Source: Saccharopolyspora ipomoeae (GTDB lineage Bacteria > Actinomycetota > Actinomycetes > Mycobacteriales > Pseudonocardiaceae). Taken from it: a stretch of DNA of 64,000 nucleotides. Position 1 is the first letter of the stretch, and each line of letters begins with the position of its first letter. The stretch is from the NCBI RefSeq assembly GCF_029952525.1, contig NZ_JASAOF010000014.1:62001-126000 (forward strand), in the 5' to 3' direction. A model generated the notes under the pieces. That model was not told the origin of the DNA. It searched no databases and saw only the letters and a list, made by a program, of their open reading frames with translations. This document shows, one piece after another, positions 55,160 through 62,887 of this stretch. Both the position numbers and the translations under genes were made by a program.

Positions 55160-55675
55160 TCAGCAGTTGTTCTTGCTGGTGAACGGGGTGTGGTCGTAGT
55201 AGGGGACGGCTTCGCCGTTGAGGACGACCTTGCGGTCGGCGCCGTCGAGGATCTGCTCGTAGTGCAGGTGGGGGCCGGTCACGCCGCCGGTGGCGCCGGC
55301 CTCGCCGATCTTGCTGCCCGCCGAGACCTTCTCACCGACGGAGACTCCCTGGCTGGACAGGTGGGCGTAGCGGGTGCGCCAGCCGTTGCCGTGGTCGAGC
55401 TCGATCCAGCGGCCGTAGCTGGTGTCACCCTCGTTCTCCGACCTGGTCACCGTGCCGCCCGCCGAGGCGAGGACGGCCATGCCGGTGATGCCGTCGCGCT
55501 GGAAGTCGACCGAGTTGGCCGGGCTGTGCCCGCTGAACGTGGCGGCCGTGACCTCGACGCCGCACTTGAAGGGCACTTGGAAGTTCGGAGCCGCCGAGGC
55601 GGGCGCCTGGAAACCGACCACGGCGACGGCGGACAGCGCCGCCGCTGCCGCGGTCGTGCCTAATCGTCGCATCAC
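55160..55675 (-). CDS. Secreted M23 (LytM-type) metallopeptidase
   Basis: About 171 residues. Signal peptide RRLGTTAAAAALSAVAVVGF with cleavage near ASAAP. The M23 domain has the first zinc ligands in GHSPANSVDFQRDG, a WIELDHGNGWRTRYAHL strand pair, and the HLH motif in GPHLHYEQI. It should cut peptidoglycan cross-bridges, or act as a small secreted protease. GTG 55675 has GGAGG eight bases upstream; ATG 55672 is adjacent. Confidence 0.9.
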   Translation of the reverse strand: MMRRLGTTAAAAALSAVAVVGFQAPASAAPNFQVPFKCGVEVTAATFSGHSPANSVDFQRDGITGMAVLASAGGTVTRSENEGDTSYGRWIELDHGNGWRTRYAHLSSQGVSVGEKVSAGSKIGEAGATGGVTGPHLHYEQILDGADRKVVLNGEAVPYYDHTPFTSKNNC

Positions 55676-55749
55676 GCGAATCACCTCCGTGTTGTTGGTG
55701 ATTCACATGTGACCACGTTCAACTGGGCGGAAATAGACCCACACGTCGT

Positions 55750-57306
55750 TCACTTTTCCCGGTTTTCCAGCCAGACCGCGGTGTTCGGCGCCAGCTCACC
55801 GGTCCAGGCGGCGAGCCCGTCGCTGCTCATCAGGAGCTCACCGGGCAGGTCCAGCGCGACCGGTGCGTCGCCGAGGTTGGTGGCGCAGGTGAAGCCCGGT
55901 TCGCGGCGGAACGCCAGCACGCCGTCGGGGGCGTCCAGCCAGGTCAGCTCCCCGTCGCCCAGCGCGGGCAGCTCGCGGCGTCGCGCGAGGGCCGCGCGGT
56001 AGAGCCGCAGCACCGAGGCCGGGTCCGCGCCTTGGACCTCCACCGTCGAGTCCGCCCACTCCCCCGGCGCGGGCAGCCAGCTCCCGCCCGGGCCGAAGCC
56101 GAACGGGGGCCGCTCGCCGGACCAGGGCAGCGGGACCCGGCAGCCGTCGCGGCCGACGTCGGTGCCGCCGGAGCGGGTCCAGATCGGGTCCTGGCGGACC
56201 TCGTCGGGCAGCTCCAGAACCTCGGGCAGTCCCAGCTCCTCGCCCTGGTAGACGTAGACCGAGCCAGGCAGGGCGAAGCTGAGCAGCGCCGCCGCGCGGG
56301 CGCGGGCGAGACCCAGCTCGCCGCCGCCGTAGCGGGTCACCGGTCGCTGGACGTCGTGGTTGCCCAGCACCCACGTCGTGGTCGCGCCGACCTGCCCGGT
56401 GGTGGCCAGCGACTCGGTGATGACCTGCCGGAACTCCGCCGCCGACCAGGGTGCCTCCAGGAGCGCGAAGTTGAACGCCTGGTGCAGCTCGTCGGGCCGG
56501 ACGTAGCGGGCCAGCCGTTCCTGGGTCGAGGCCCACGCCTCGGCGACGCCGATCCGGCCGCCCGAGTAGGAGTCGAGCAGCGCGCGCCAGTCGCGGTAGA
56601 TCTCGTGCACCTCGTCCTGGTCGAAGTACGGCAGCTCACCGCGTCCCAGCAGCGAGATCTGCTCGTCCAGGCCGGTGTCGGGCAGGTCGGGATGCTTGAT
56701 CATGCCGTGCGCGACGTCGATGCGGAACCCGTCGACGCCCCGGTCCAGCCAGAACTTGAGCACCTTGCGGAAGTCCGCGCGCACCTGCGCGTTCCGCCAG
56801 TTCAGGTCTGGTTGTTCGGGCGCGAACAGGTGCAGGTACCACTGGCCGTCGGGCAGCCGGGACCAGGCGGGGCCGCCGAAGACGGACTCCCAGTCGTTGG
56901 GCGGCCCGTCGCCGCGTCCGTCGCGGATCAGGTAGCGGTCGCGCTCGGCCGAACCCGGTTCGGCGGCCAGGGCTTCGGTGAACCACGGGTGCCGGTCGGA
57001 GGTGTGGTTGGGGACGATGTCGACGAGCACCCGCAGTCCCGCGTCGTGGGCCTGGGCGAGCAGGGCGTCGAGGTCGGCGAGGTCGCCGAACAGCGGGTCC
57101 ACGCCGCAGTGGTCGGCGACGTCGTAACCACCGTCGGCCATCGGCGACGGGTAGAACGGGGTCAGCCAGATCGCGTCGACACCGAGGTCCACGAGGTGCG
57201 GCAACCGGTCCCGCACGCCGGCGAGATCGCCGACGCCGTCGCCGTCGGAATCGGCGAAGCTGCGCACGTAGATCTGGTACACCACGGCATCACGCCACCA
57301 AGCCAT
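55750..57306 (-). CDS. GH13 alpha-glucosidase
   Basis: Cytoplasmic alpha-glucosidase or oligo-1,6-glucosidase of 518 residues. Conserved regions run in order: DIVPNHTS, GFRIDVAHG with the Asp nucleophile, GVAEAW with the Glu acid/base, and GNHDVQR. It lacks a signal peptide, so it would act on sugars imported by the nearby ABC permease. GGAGGGAAG precedes the ATG at 57306. The LacI gene lies upstream on the same strand, separated by a palindromic repeat. Confidence 0.93.
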   Translation of the reverse strand: MAWWRDAVVYQIYVRSFADSDGDGVGDLAGVRDRLPHLVDLGVDAIWLTPFYPSPMADGGYDVADHCGVDPLFGDLADLDALLAQAHDAGLRVLVDIVPNHTSDRHPWFTEALAAEPGSAERDRYLIRDGRGDGPPNDWESVFGGPAWSRLPDGQWYLHLFAPEQPDLNWRNAQVRADFRKVLKFWLDRGVDGFRIDVAHGMIKHPDLPDTGLDEQISLLGRGELPYFDQDEVHEIYRDWRALLDSYSGGRIGVAEAWASTQERLARYVRPDELHQAFNFALLEAPWSAAEFRQVITESLATTGQVGATTTWVLGNHDVQRPVTRYGGGELGLARARAAALLSFALPGSVYVYQGEELGLPEVLELPDEVRQDPIWTRSGGTDVGRDGCRVPLPWSGERPPFGFGPGGSWLPAPGEWADSTVEVQGADPASVLRLYRAALARRRELPALGDGELTWLDAPDGVLAFRREPGFTCATNLGDAPVALDLPGELLMSSDGLAAWTGELAPNTAVWLENREK

Positions 57307-57326
57307 CGTGCTTCCCTCCTGGAGCG

Positions 57327-57396
57327 GGACAGTTTTAGCCATAATTGACCGGACAAAAGGGACTTCGATCATGGACAGTTCTGGCTAAAACTGTCC
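57327..57396. repeat. TTTTAGCC palindromic repeat, copy 3
   Basis: Arms GGACAGTTTTAGCCA (57327-57341) and TGGCTAAAACTGTCC (57382-57396) form a perfect 15-bp stem. Relative to copy 2 a G-C pair became A-T on both arms (CGG/CCG to CAG/CTG). The loop keeps TAATTGACCGGACAA and GATCATGG. It lies between the LacI and alpha-glucosidase genes. Confidence 0.9.
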
Positions 57397-58419
57397 TCAC
57401 AGCCCTCGGGTGGATTCCCGCACGATGAGGTTCGGGCGGAACAACCGGCTGAAGCTCGTCGAGCCGCGCTCGGCGCCGTCGGGGTCGAGCTGCCGCAACA
57501 GCTCGTCGACGGCCGCGGCGGCCATGTCGCGGATCGGCTGGGCCAGGGTCGTCAGGGCGGGCTGGCAGTGGGCGGCCATCGGGATGTCGTCGAACCCGAC
57601 CACGGAGACGTCGTCCGGGGTGGCCAGGCCGCGCCGCTTGGCCTCCCCCATCGCCCCGAGCGCCATCACGTCCGACGAGCACAGCACCGCCGTGGGCTGC
57701 GAGGTCTCCAGCAACCGGGCCATCGCCTCCGCGCCGCCGTCGGCGGAGAACGCGCCGTGCGCGACGAGGTCGGCGACGGGCTCGACACCCGCCTCCTCCA
57801 GCGCGGCGGCCCAGCCCGCGCGCTTGAGCCGCGAGGGCAGCGCGCGCGACGGGCCGCTGACGAAGCCGATCCGCCGATGCCCCAGCTCCAGCAGGTGCCG
57901 GGTGGCGGTGTGCCCGGCCAGGTGCTCGTCGACGGTGATGTCCGGGACGTCCAGGCTCGGAGCGCCGCCGTTGACGAACACCATCCGGACGCCCTCGCGC
58001 CCCAGCTTCTCGTAGTAGCCGCGAGTGCGGCGCTCGTCGGTGTCCGGGTTCGCGATCTCCGGCGACACGAAGATCATCCCCTCCACGCCGCGAGCTTGGA
58101 GCATCTGCACGTACTCGCGCTCGCTCATCGCCGCCCGCGTGTTGCACAGCAGCGAGGCATAACCCGCTTGCGAGGCACGGCTTTCCAGCGCTTCGGCGAA
58201 GGCCGGGAACACGGGGTTGGACAGCTCGGGCACCAGCAGTCCGATGACCCCGGTGCGCCGCAGCGCCCCGACGCCGCGCGCGGTGTGCGGCAGCTGGTTG
58301 ACCACGTCGAGCACGCGCTGCCGGGTCTCCTCGGCGATGCCGGACTTGCGGTTGAGCACGCGGCTCACCGTGGACACGCTCACCCCGGCCGCTTCCGCGA
58401 TCTCGGCCAGACCCGCCAA
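57397..58419 (-). CDS. LacI-family transcriptional regulator
   Basis: Repressor of about 340 residues. The HTH is LAEIAEAAGVSVSTVSRVLN at the very N-terminus, then a hinge and periplasmic-binding-like core ending SRLFRPNLIVRESTRGL. I prefer the TTG at 58419 because GGAGGGAGG lies six bases before it and the HTH then begins at once. Longer frames from GTG or ATG (up to 58488) would overlap an operator at 58471-58482. It is divergent from the sugar ABC genes and should control them and the alpha-glucosidase. Confidence 0.9.
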   Translation of the reverse strand: MAGLAEIAEAAGVSVSTVSRVLNRKSGIAEETRQRVLDVVNQLPHTARGVGALRRTGVIGLLVPELSNPVFPAFAEALESRASQAGYASLLCNTRAAMSEREYVQMLQARGVEGMIFVSPEIANPDTDERRTRGYYEKLGREGVRMVFVNGGAPSLDVPDITVDEHLAGHTATRHLLELGHRRIGFVSGPSRALPSRLKRAGWAAALEEAGVEPVADLVAHGAFSADGGAEAMARLLETSQPTAVLCSSDVMALGAMGEAKRRGLATPDDVSVVGFDDIPMAAHCQPALTTLAQPIRDMAAAAVDELLRQLDPDGAERGSTSFSRLFRPNLIVRESTRGL

Positions 58420-58470
58420 CGCCAGCCTCCCTCCACTGCCGATGTTGCTGACACGATCCTGCACGGTGCG

Positions 58471-58482
58471 GCAAGAATTTGC
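58471..58482. promoter_or_regulatory. LacI-type operator candidate GCAAGAATTTGC
   Basis: Near-palindromic 12-mer upstream of the LacI gene; the same pattern GCAAnAATTTGC recurs at 58582-58593. The two flank the divergent promoter region. Confidence 0.55.
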
Positions 58483-58581
58483 AATCATCTTCCGTTCCCG
58501 GTTGCCGCAATGCTGGCCATTTCTGCTCGAACATCTTGACGACGATCACATTCCGGGTATGCAATCTAACGCCAGGCGCTC

Positions 58582-58593
58582 GCAAAAATTTGC
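58582..58593. promoter_or_regulatory. LacI-type operator candidate GCAAAAATTTGC
   Basis: Lies 18 bases before the ATG of the solute-binding gene and downstream of a possible promoter (TTGACG at 58536-58541, TATGCA at 58558-58563). That position fits transcriptional blocking. Confidence 0.6.
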
Positions 58594-58610
58594 ACACAGG
58601 AGGTCTGGAC

Positions 58611-59840
58611 ATGAGACCCAAGGCCACGGTCACCGCTGCCCTGGTCGCCACCCTCGCCCTGGCCGGGTGCGGCGGATCGACGGGCGACGCGAACGAAGTC
58701 GTGTACTGGGACACCAGCGGCTCCGCCGAGAGCGCGGTGTTCGGCGAGATCGCCCAGGAGTGCGGCCGCACCGGCGGCTACCGGGTGCGAGTCGAGACGG
58801 TGGCCTTCGACCAGGCCCTCAACAACTACAAGACCGCGGCCCAGGGCGGCCAGGGACCGGACGTGCTGCGCGCCGACGTCGGCTGGGTCGCCCAGCTCGC
58901 CCAGGCCGGGCTCGTCCAGGACCTCACCGGCACGCCGCTGGCCACCGACACCGCCGACTTCCTGCCCAACACGCTGGAATCGACGCGGTTCCAAGGCAAG
59001 ACCTACGCCGTCCCGCAGGTCACCGACGCGCTCGCGCTGTTCTACAACAAGCGCAAGCTCGACGCCGCCGGCGTGGCTCCGCCGCAGAGCTGGGACGAGC
59101 TCAAGGCCATCGCGCCGAAGCTCGGCGGCGAGAACGCGCTGTTCCTCAACAACGACGAGTACTACGCGCTGCCGTTCATCTACACCCACGGCGGCGACCT
59201 GGTGAACCCCGACGCGCGGATGATCACCGTCAACTCCCCCGAGGCGGTGCGCGGCGTGCAGGTCGCCAAGGACCTGCTCGACGCCAAGGCCGCGCGCACC
59301 TCGCTGGACCAGCCCAACTCCTACACCAGCATGAAGACCGCCTTCACCACCGGCGAGACCGCGATGGTGATCGACGGGCCGTGGGCCGTCTCCGAGTTCA
59401 CCGCCTCCCCCGAGTTCGCCGACCCCGCCAACCTCGGCATCGCCCCGGTTCCCGGCTCGGCGACCCCGTCGCCGGTCGGCGGGCACGACTACGTGATCCG
59501 GCAGGGCAGCGACGCCACCGAGGCCTCGCAGAAGTTCGTGTCCTGCATGAGCAGCAGCGCCAACCAGGCGAAGGTCGCCGCGGAGCTGGGTCTGCTGCCG
59601 ACCCGCCGGTCCGCCTACGACGACCCGGCCGTGGCCGCGAACCCGATCGTCACCGCCTTCCGCCCGCTGGCCGCGACCACGCACTCGCGGGCGTGGCTCC
59701 CGCAGAACGCCGAACTCCTCGAACCGCTGCAGACCGCGTACGGCGACGTGCTCTCCGGACGCAAGCCGACCCAGGCCGCGCTCGACGAGCTCGCGCGGAC
59801 CTACCAGTCCACGATCCTCACCGACTACGCGAAGCGCTGA
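58611..59840 (+). CDS. ABC transporter sugar-binding lipoprotein
   Basis: Extracellular solute-binding protein of family 1, 409 residues, probably for maltose or maltodextrin. The signal ends at the lipobox LALAGC. YWDTSGSAESAVFGEIAQEC, YAVPQVTDALALFYNKRKLDAAG and VIDGPWAVSEF are typical of MalE-like proteins. AGGAGG lies just before the ATG at 58611. First gene of a three-gene operon with the two permease genes, repressed by the adjacent LacI protein. Confidence 0.92.
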   Translation: MRPKATVTAALVATLALAGCGGSTGDANEVVYWDTSGSAESAVFGEIAQECGRTGGYRVRVETVAFDQALNNYKTAAQGGQGPDVLRADVGWVAQLAQAGLVQDLTGTPLATDTADFLPNTLESTRFQGKTYAVPQVTDALALFYNKRKLDAAGVAPPQSWDELKAIAPKLGGENALFLNNDEYYALPFIYTHGGDLVNPDARMITVNSPEAVRGVQVAKDLLDAKAARTSLDQPNSYTSMKTAFTTGETAMVIDGPWAVSEFTASPEFADPANLGIAPVPGSATPSPVGGHDYVIRQGSDATEASQKFVSCMSSSANQAKVAAELGLLPTRRSAYDDPAVAANPIVTAFRPLAATTHSRAWLPQNAELLEPLQTAYGDVLSGRKPTQAALDELARTYQSTILTDYAKR

Positions 59841-59842
59841 CC

Positions 59843-60760
59843 ATGCGGAACCTCCTCGCCCGGTACTGGTTCGGCTACGCGATGGTGCTGCCGGTGGTCG
59901 CGGTCCTCGCGCTGCTGGTCGTGCTGCCGTTGCTGCAGGGCCTCTACTTCGGGTTCACCGACATCAACGACACCACCATCGCCAACCCCGTCCTGGACCG
60001 GGAGGCGCGGTACTCCTTCGTCGGCTGGGACAACTACCTCAACGTGCTGTCCGGTTCGGCGGCGTTCGGGTCGTTCTGGTCGACGCTGGTGCGCACCGTG
60101 ATCTGGACGTTCGCGTGCGTGGTCTGCCACTACGGCATCGGGCTGGGCCTGGCGATGCTGCTCAACCGGCGGATGCGCGGGCGCGGGCTGTACCGGGTGC
60201 TGCTGATCCTGCCGTGGGCGGTGCCGGTGTTCATCAGCGCATTCGCCTGGCGCTACCTGCTCAACGCCGAGTACGGGCTGGTCAACTGGGCCCTGGAGGC
60301 GCTGGGGCTGCCCGGTCAGGTGTGGCTCGGGCAGTCGGACCTGGCGCTGGTGTCGGTGATCGTGGTCAACGTGTGGCTGGGCGTGCCGTTCATGATGGTG
60401 GCCCTGCTCGGCGGGCTGCAGGCCATCCCGTCGGACCTCTACGAGGCCGCGGAGATGGACGGCGCGACGCCCTGGCAGCGGTTCGTCCACGTGACGCTGC
60501 CGGGGCTGCGGCCGGTGTCGAGCAGCGTGGTGCTGCTCGGCGTGATCTGGACGTTCAACATGTTCCCGGTCATCTACCTGATCACCGGCAACAACCCGCA
60601 CACCCGGATCCTGGTGACCTACGCCTTCGAGCGGTTCTTCTCCGGCGCCACCAGGGATTACGCGATCGCCTCCACCTACGGCGTGCTGATCCTGTCGGTG
60701 CTGCTGGTCTTCGCCGCGATCTACCGCCGCGCGATGGCGCGGCAAGGAGAGGTGTTGTGA
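59843..60760 (+). CDS. ABC sugar permease, MalF type
   Basis: Integral membrane permease of 305 residues, six helices. The EAA loop that contacts the ATPase is YEAAEMDGATPWQRF. It starts 2 bases after the binding-protein stop. No ATP-binding gene follows the permeases in this operon. Confidence 0.92.
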   Translation: MRNLLARYWFGYAMVLPVVAVLALLVVLPLLQGLYFGFTDINDTTIANPVLDREARYSFVGWDNYLNVLSGSAAFGSFWSTLVRTVIWTFACVVCHYGIGLGLAMLLNRRMRGRGLYRVLLILPWAVPVFISAFAWRYLLNAEYGLVNWALEALGLPGQVWLGQSDLALVSVIVVNVWLGVPFMMVALLGGLQAIPSDLYEAAEMDGATPWQRFVHVTLPGLRPVSSSVVLLGVIWTFNMFPVIYLITGNNPHTRILVTYAFERFFSGATRDYAIASTYGVLILSVLLVFAAIYRRAMARQGEVL

Positions 60761-61656
60761 TGAGCATCGACGCGGCGTCCCTGCGGGCGTCCTCCGCCGC
60801 GGCCCGGCCTCGGGGCCGGGGAAGGCGTTCGACGTGGGCGAGCATCGGGTTGCACGGCGCGCTGGTCCTGGCGTCGCTGATCGCGGTGTTCCCGGTGTTC
60901 TGGGTCGTGGTGGTGTCGTTCAAGCCCGACGCCAAGGCCGTCGAGGCGACGCCGACGCTGTTCGCCGACTCCAGCCTGGACAACTACGCCGACGTGCTCA
61001 GCGGCGCGAAGGGCTCGTTCCTGGCGTGGTTCGGCAACTCGGTGCTCATCGCGGCGCTGACCACGGTGCTGGGCGTGCTGCTGGCGGCCAGCACCGCCTA
61101 CGCGCTGAGCCGCTTCCGGTTCCCGGGCAGGCACTGGATGCTGCTGTCGTTCCTGGTCGTGCAGATGTTCCCGTTCGCGGTGCTGATCGTGCCGCTGTAC
61201 AACGTCCTGCTCACCCTGGGGTTGCAGGGCAGCGCGCTCGGTCTGGTGCTGGTGTACTGCAGCACCGCGATCCCGTTCTGCACGTTCATGCTCAAGGGCT
61301 ACTTCGACGGCATCCCGGCCGACATCGACGAGGCCGGCCGGGTCGACGGGCTCTCGCCGTGGGGCGTGTTCTGGCGTCTGGTGCTGCCGCTGGCCCGGCC
61401 TGGGCTGGCGGTGACCGGCTTCTACTCGTTCATCGTGGCCTGGAGCGAGGTCGCGTTCGCCTCGGCGTTCCTGTCCGCGGCCGACGAGTCGAAGACCCTC
61501 GCGGTCGGGTTGCAGGTGTTCGTGCAGCAGAACCGGGCCGAGTGGGGTCACCTCGCGGCGGCCTCGGTGCTGGTGGCGATCCCGGCGGTGATCGTGTTCT
61601 ACGCCGTGCAGCGCTTCCTGGTCTCGGGTCTGGCGGCGGGCAGCGTGAAGGGCTGA
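60760..61656 (+). CDS. ABC sugar permease, MalG type
   Basis: Second permease, 298 residues, six helices after a basic arginine-rich N-terminus. EAA loop DEAGRVDGLSPWGVF. It begins at ATG 60760, overlapping the MalF stop by one base; GTG 60757 is an alternative. AAGGAGAGG lies ahead. Transport presumably needs a shared MsiK-type ATPase encoded elsewhere. Confidence 0.92.
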   Translation: MSIDAASLRASSAAARPRGRGRRSTWASIGLHGALVLASLIAVFPVFWVVVVSFKPDAKAVEATPTLFADSSLDNYADVLSGAKGSFLAWFGNSVLIAALTTVLGVLLAASTAYALSRFRFPGRHWMLLSFLVVQMFPFAVLIVPLYNVLLTLGLQGSALGLVLVYCSTAIPFCTFMLKGYFDGIPADIDEAGRVDGLSPWGVFWRLVLPLARPGLAVTGFYSFIVAWSEVAFASAFLSAADESKTLAVGLQVFVQQNRAEWGHLAAASVLVAIPAVIVFYAVQRFLVSGLAAGSVKG

Positions 61657-61768
61657 GCGGCCCGGACTTCGCCGCGAAGTTCGAGTCCGGAACCTCCGCT
61701 TGGGATCTCGCGTGAAATTCGATTCTCCCACGCCGGGTTTCGGAGGGGTCGGCGTTGTGCGACACCAC

Positions 61769-61774
61769 TACGCT
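61769..61774 (+). promoter_or_regulatory. Putative -10 box (TACGCT), leaderless mmuM
   Basis: TACGCT, GGACGGC, then ATG at 61782. No ribosome binding site lies ahead. Confidence 0.5.
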
Positions 61775-61781
61775 GGACGGC

Positions 61782-62675
61782 ATGGCGGAATTCAGGCTCG
61801 ACCGGCCGTTGGTGCTCGACGGCGGGTTGGCCACGGAGCTGGAGGCGATGGGGCACGAGCTCGCCGACGCGCTGTGGTCGGCTCGCCTGCTGACCGATGC
61901 CCCTGAGGAGATCGTGGCCGCGCACGCCGCGTTCTACCGCGCGGGCGCCGACGTCGCCACCACCGCCAGCTATCAGGCGTCGTTCGAGGGGTTCGCCGAG
62001 CGCGGCCTGGACCGCGCCGGGGCGGAGCGGCTGATGCGGCGCAGCGTCGAGCTCGCGCGGCTGGCCGGTGAGGTGGAGCCGGGCGAGCGCCGGTGGGTCG
62101 CCGCCTCCGTCGGACCCTACGGCGCGACGCTGGCCGACGGTTCCGAGTACCGCGGCGACTACGGGCTGACCAAGCAGCAGCTGCGCGAGTTCCACCTGCC
62201 CCGCCTGGAGACGCTGGCGAGCGCCGCCCCGGACATCCTCGCGCTGGAGACCATCCCGGAGCTCTCCGAGGCCGAGGTCCTGGTCGAAGCCGTGGAGGGG
62301 CTGGGTGTCCCGGCGTGGCTGTCGTTCACCGTCGACGGCGTCCGCACCCGAGGTGGCCAGCCGCTCGCCGACGCGTTCGCGCTGGCCGAGTCGGACGCGG
62401 TCACCGCCATCGGCATCAACTGCTCAGCGCCCGAGGACGTCCTCCCGGCGCTCGAAACCGCCCGCGCCGCAACGGCGAAGCCCCTGGTCGCCTACCCCAA
62501 CAGCGGCGAGGGCTGGGACGCCGAGCAGCACGCCTGGACCGGCGATGCCCGCCTGTCCCCGCAGCAGGCCCGCCGCTGGCGCGACGCCGGAGCCCTCCTC
62601 GTCGGAGGCTGCTGCCGAGTCCGCCCGGAAGACATCACCGCGGTGGCGGAAGCCCTCATGGACTCGGAGTCCTGA
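61782..62675 (+). CDS. mmuM: Homocysteine S-methyltransferase
   Basis: Zinc enzyme of 297 residues that makes methionine from homocysteine, using S-methylmethionine or SAM. The zinc ligands are Cys in GINCSAPED and the pair in VGGCCRVRPED. LVLDGGLATELE is at the start. The ATG at 61782 follows a leaderless-type promoter; an ATG at 61755 in frame would precede it by nine residues. It is preceded by a 125-base gap after the permease gene and is probably its own unit. Confidence 0.93.
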   Translation: MAEFRLDRPLVLDGGLATELEAMGHELADALWSARLLTDAPEEIVAAHAAFYRAGADVATTASYQASFEGFAERGLDRAGAERLMRRSVELARLAGEVEPGERRWVAASVGPYGATLADGSEYRGDYGLTKQQLREFHLPRLETLASAAPDILALETIPELSEAEVLVEAVEGLGVPAWLSFTVDGVRTRGGQPLADAFALAESDAVTAIGINCSAPEDVLPALETARAATAKPLVAYPNSGEGWDAEQHAWTGDARLSPQQARRWRDAGALLVGGCCRVRPEDITAVAEALMDSES

Positions 62676-62690
62676 CGAACTTCTCAACGA

Positions 62691-62875
62691 CGGCGCAGTT
62701 CTCATGAAAACTTCCCCTCCCCCGAGGCCGAGAGGTTCACATGGAAACTGCGTCCTCCCAAGGATGAGAAGGTGCGACGGAGAACTCCGGACCTCAGTGG
62801 TGGGGAAGTTCTCATGAAAACTGTCATCCTCGATGGGTGGGGAGGTTTTCATGAAAACCTCCCCACCCGTCGAGG
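62691..62875. repeat. Array of nested palindromes after mmuM
   Basis: Three copies of a core close to AGTTyTCATGAAAACT lie at about 62697-62712, 62807-62822 and 62844-62860, with a further variant (TTCACATGGAAACT) near 62736. The last core sits in a 48-base palindrome (62828-62875) with one non-Watson-Crick pair and almost no loop. It lies between convergent mmuM and amylase genes. Confidence 0.8.
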
Positions 62876-62887
62876 TGTCGGGCCCGG

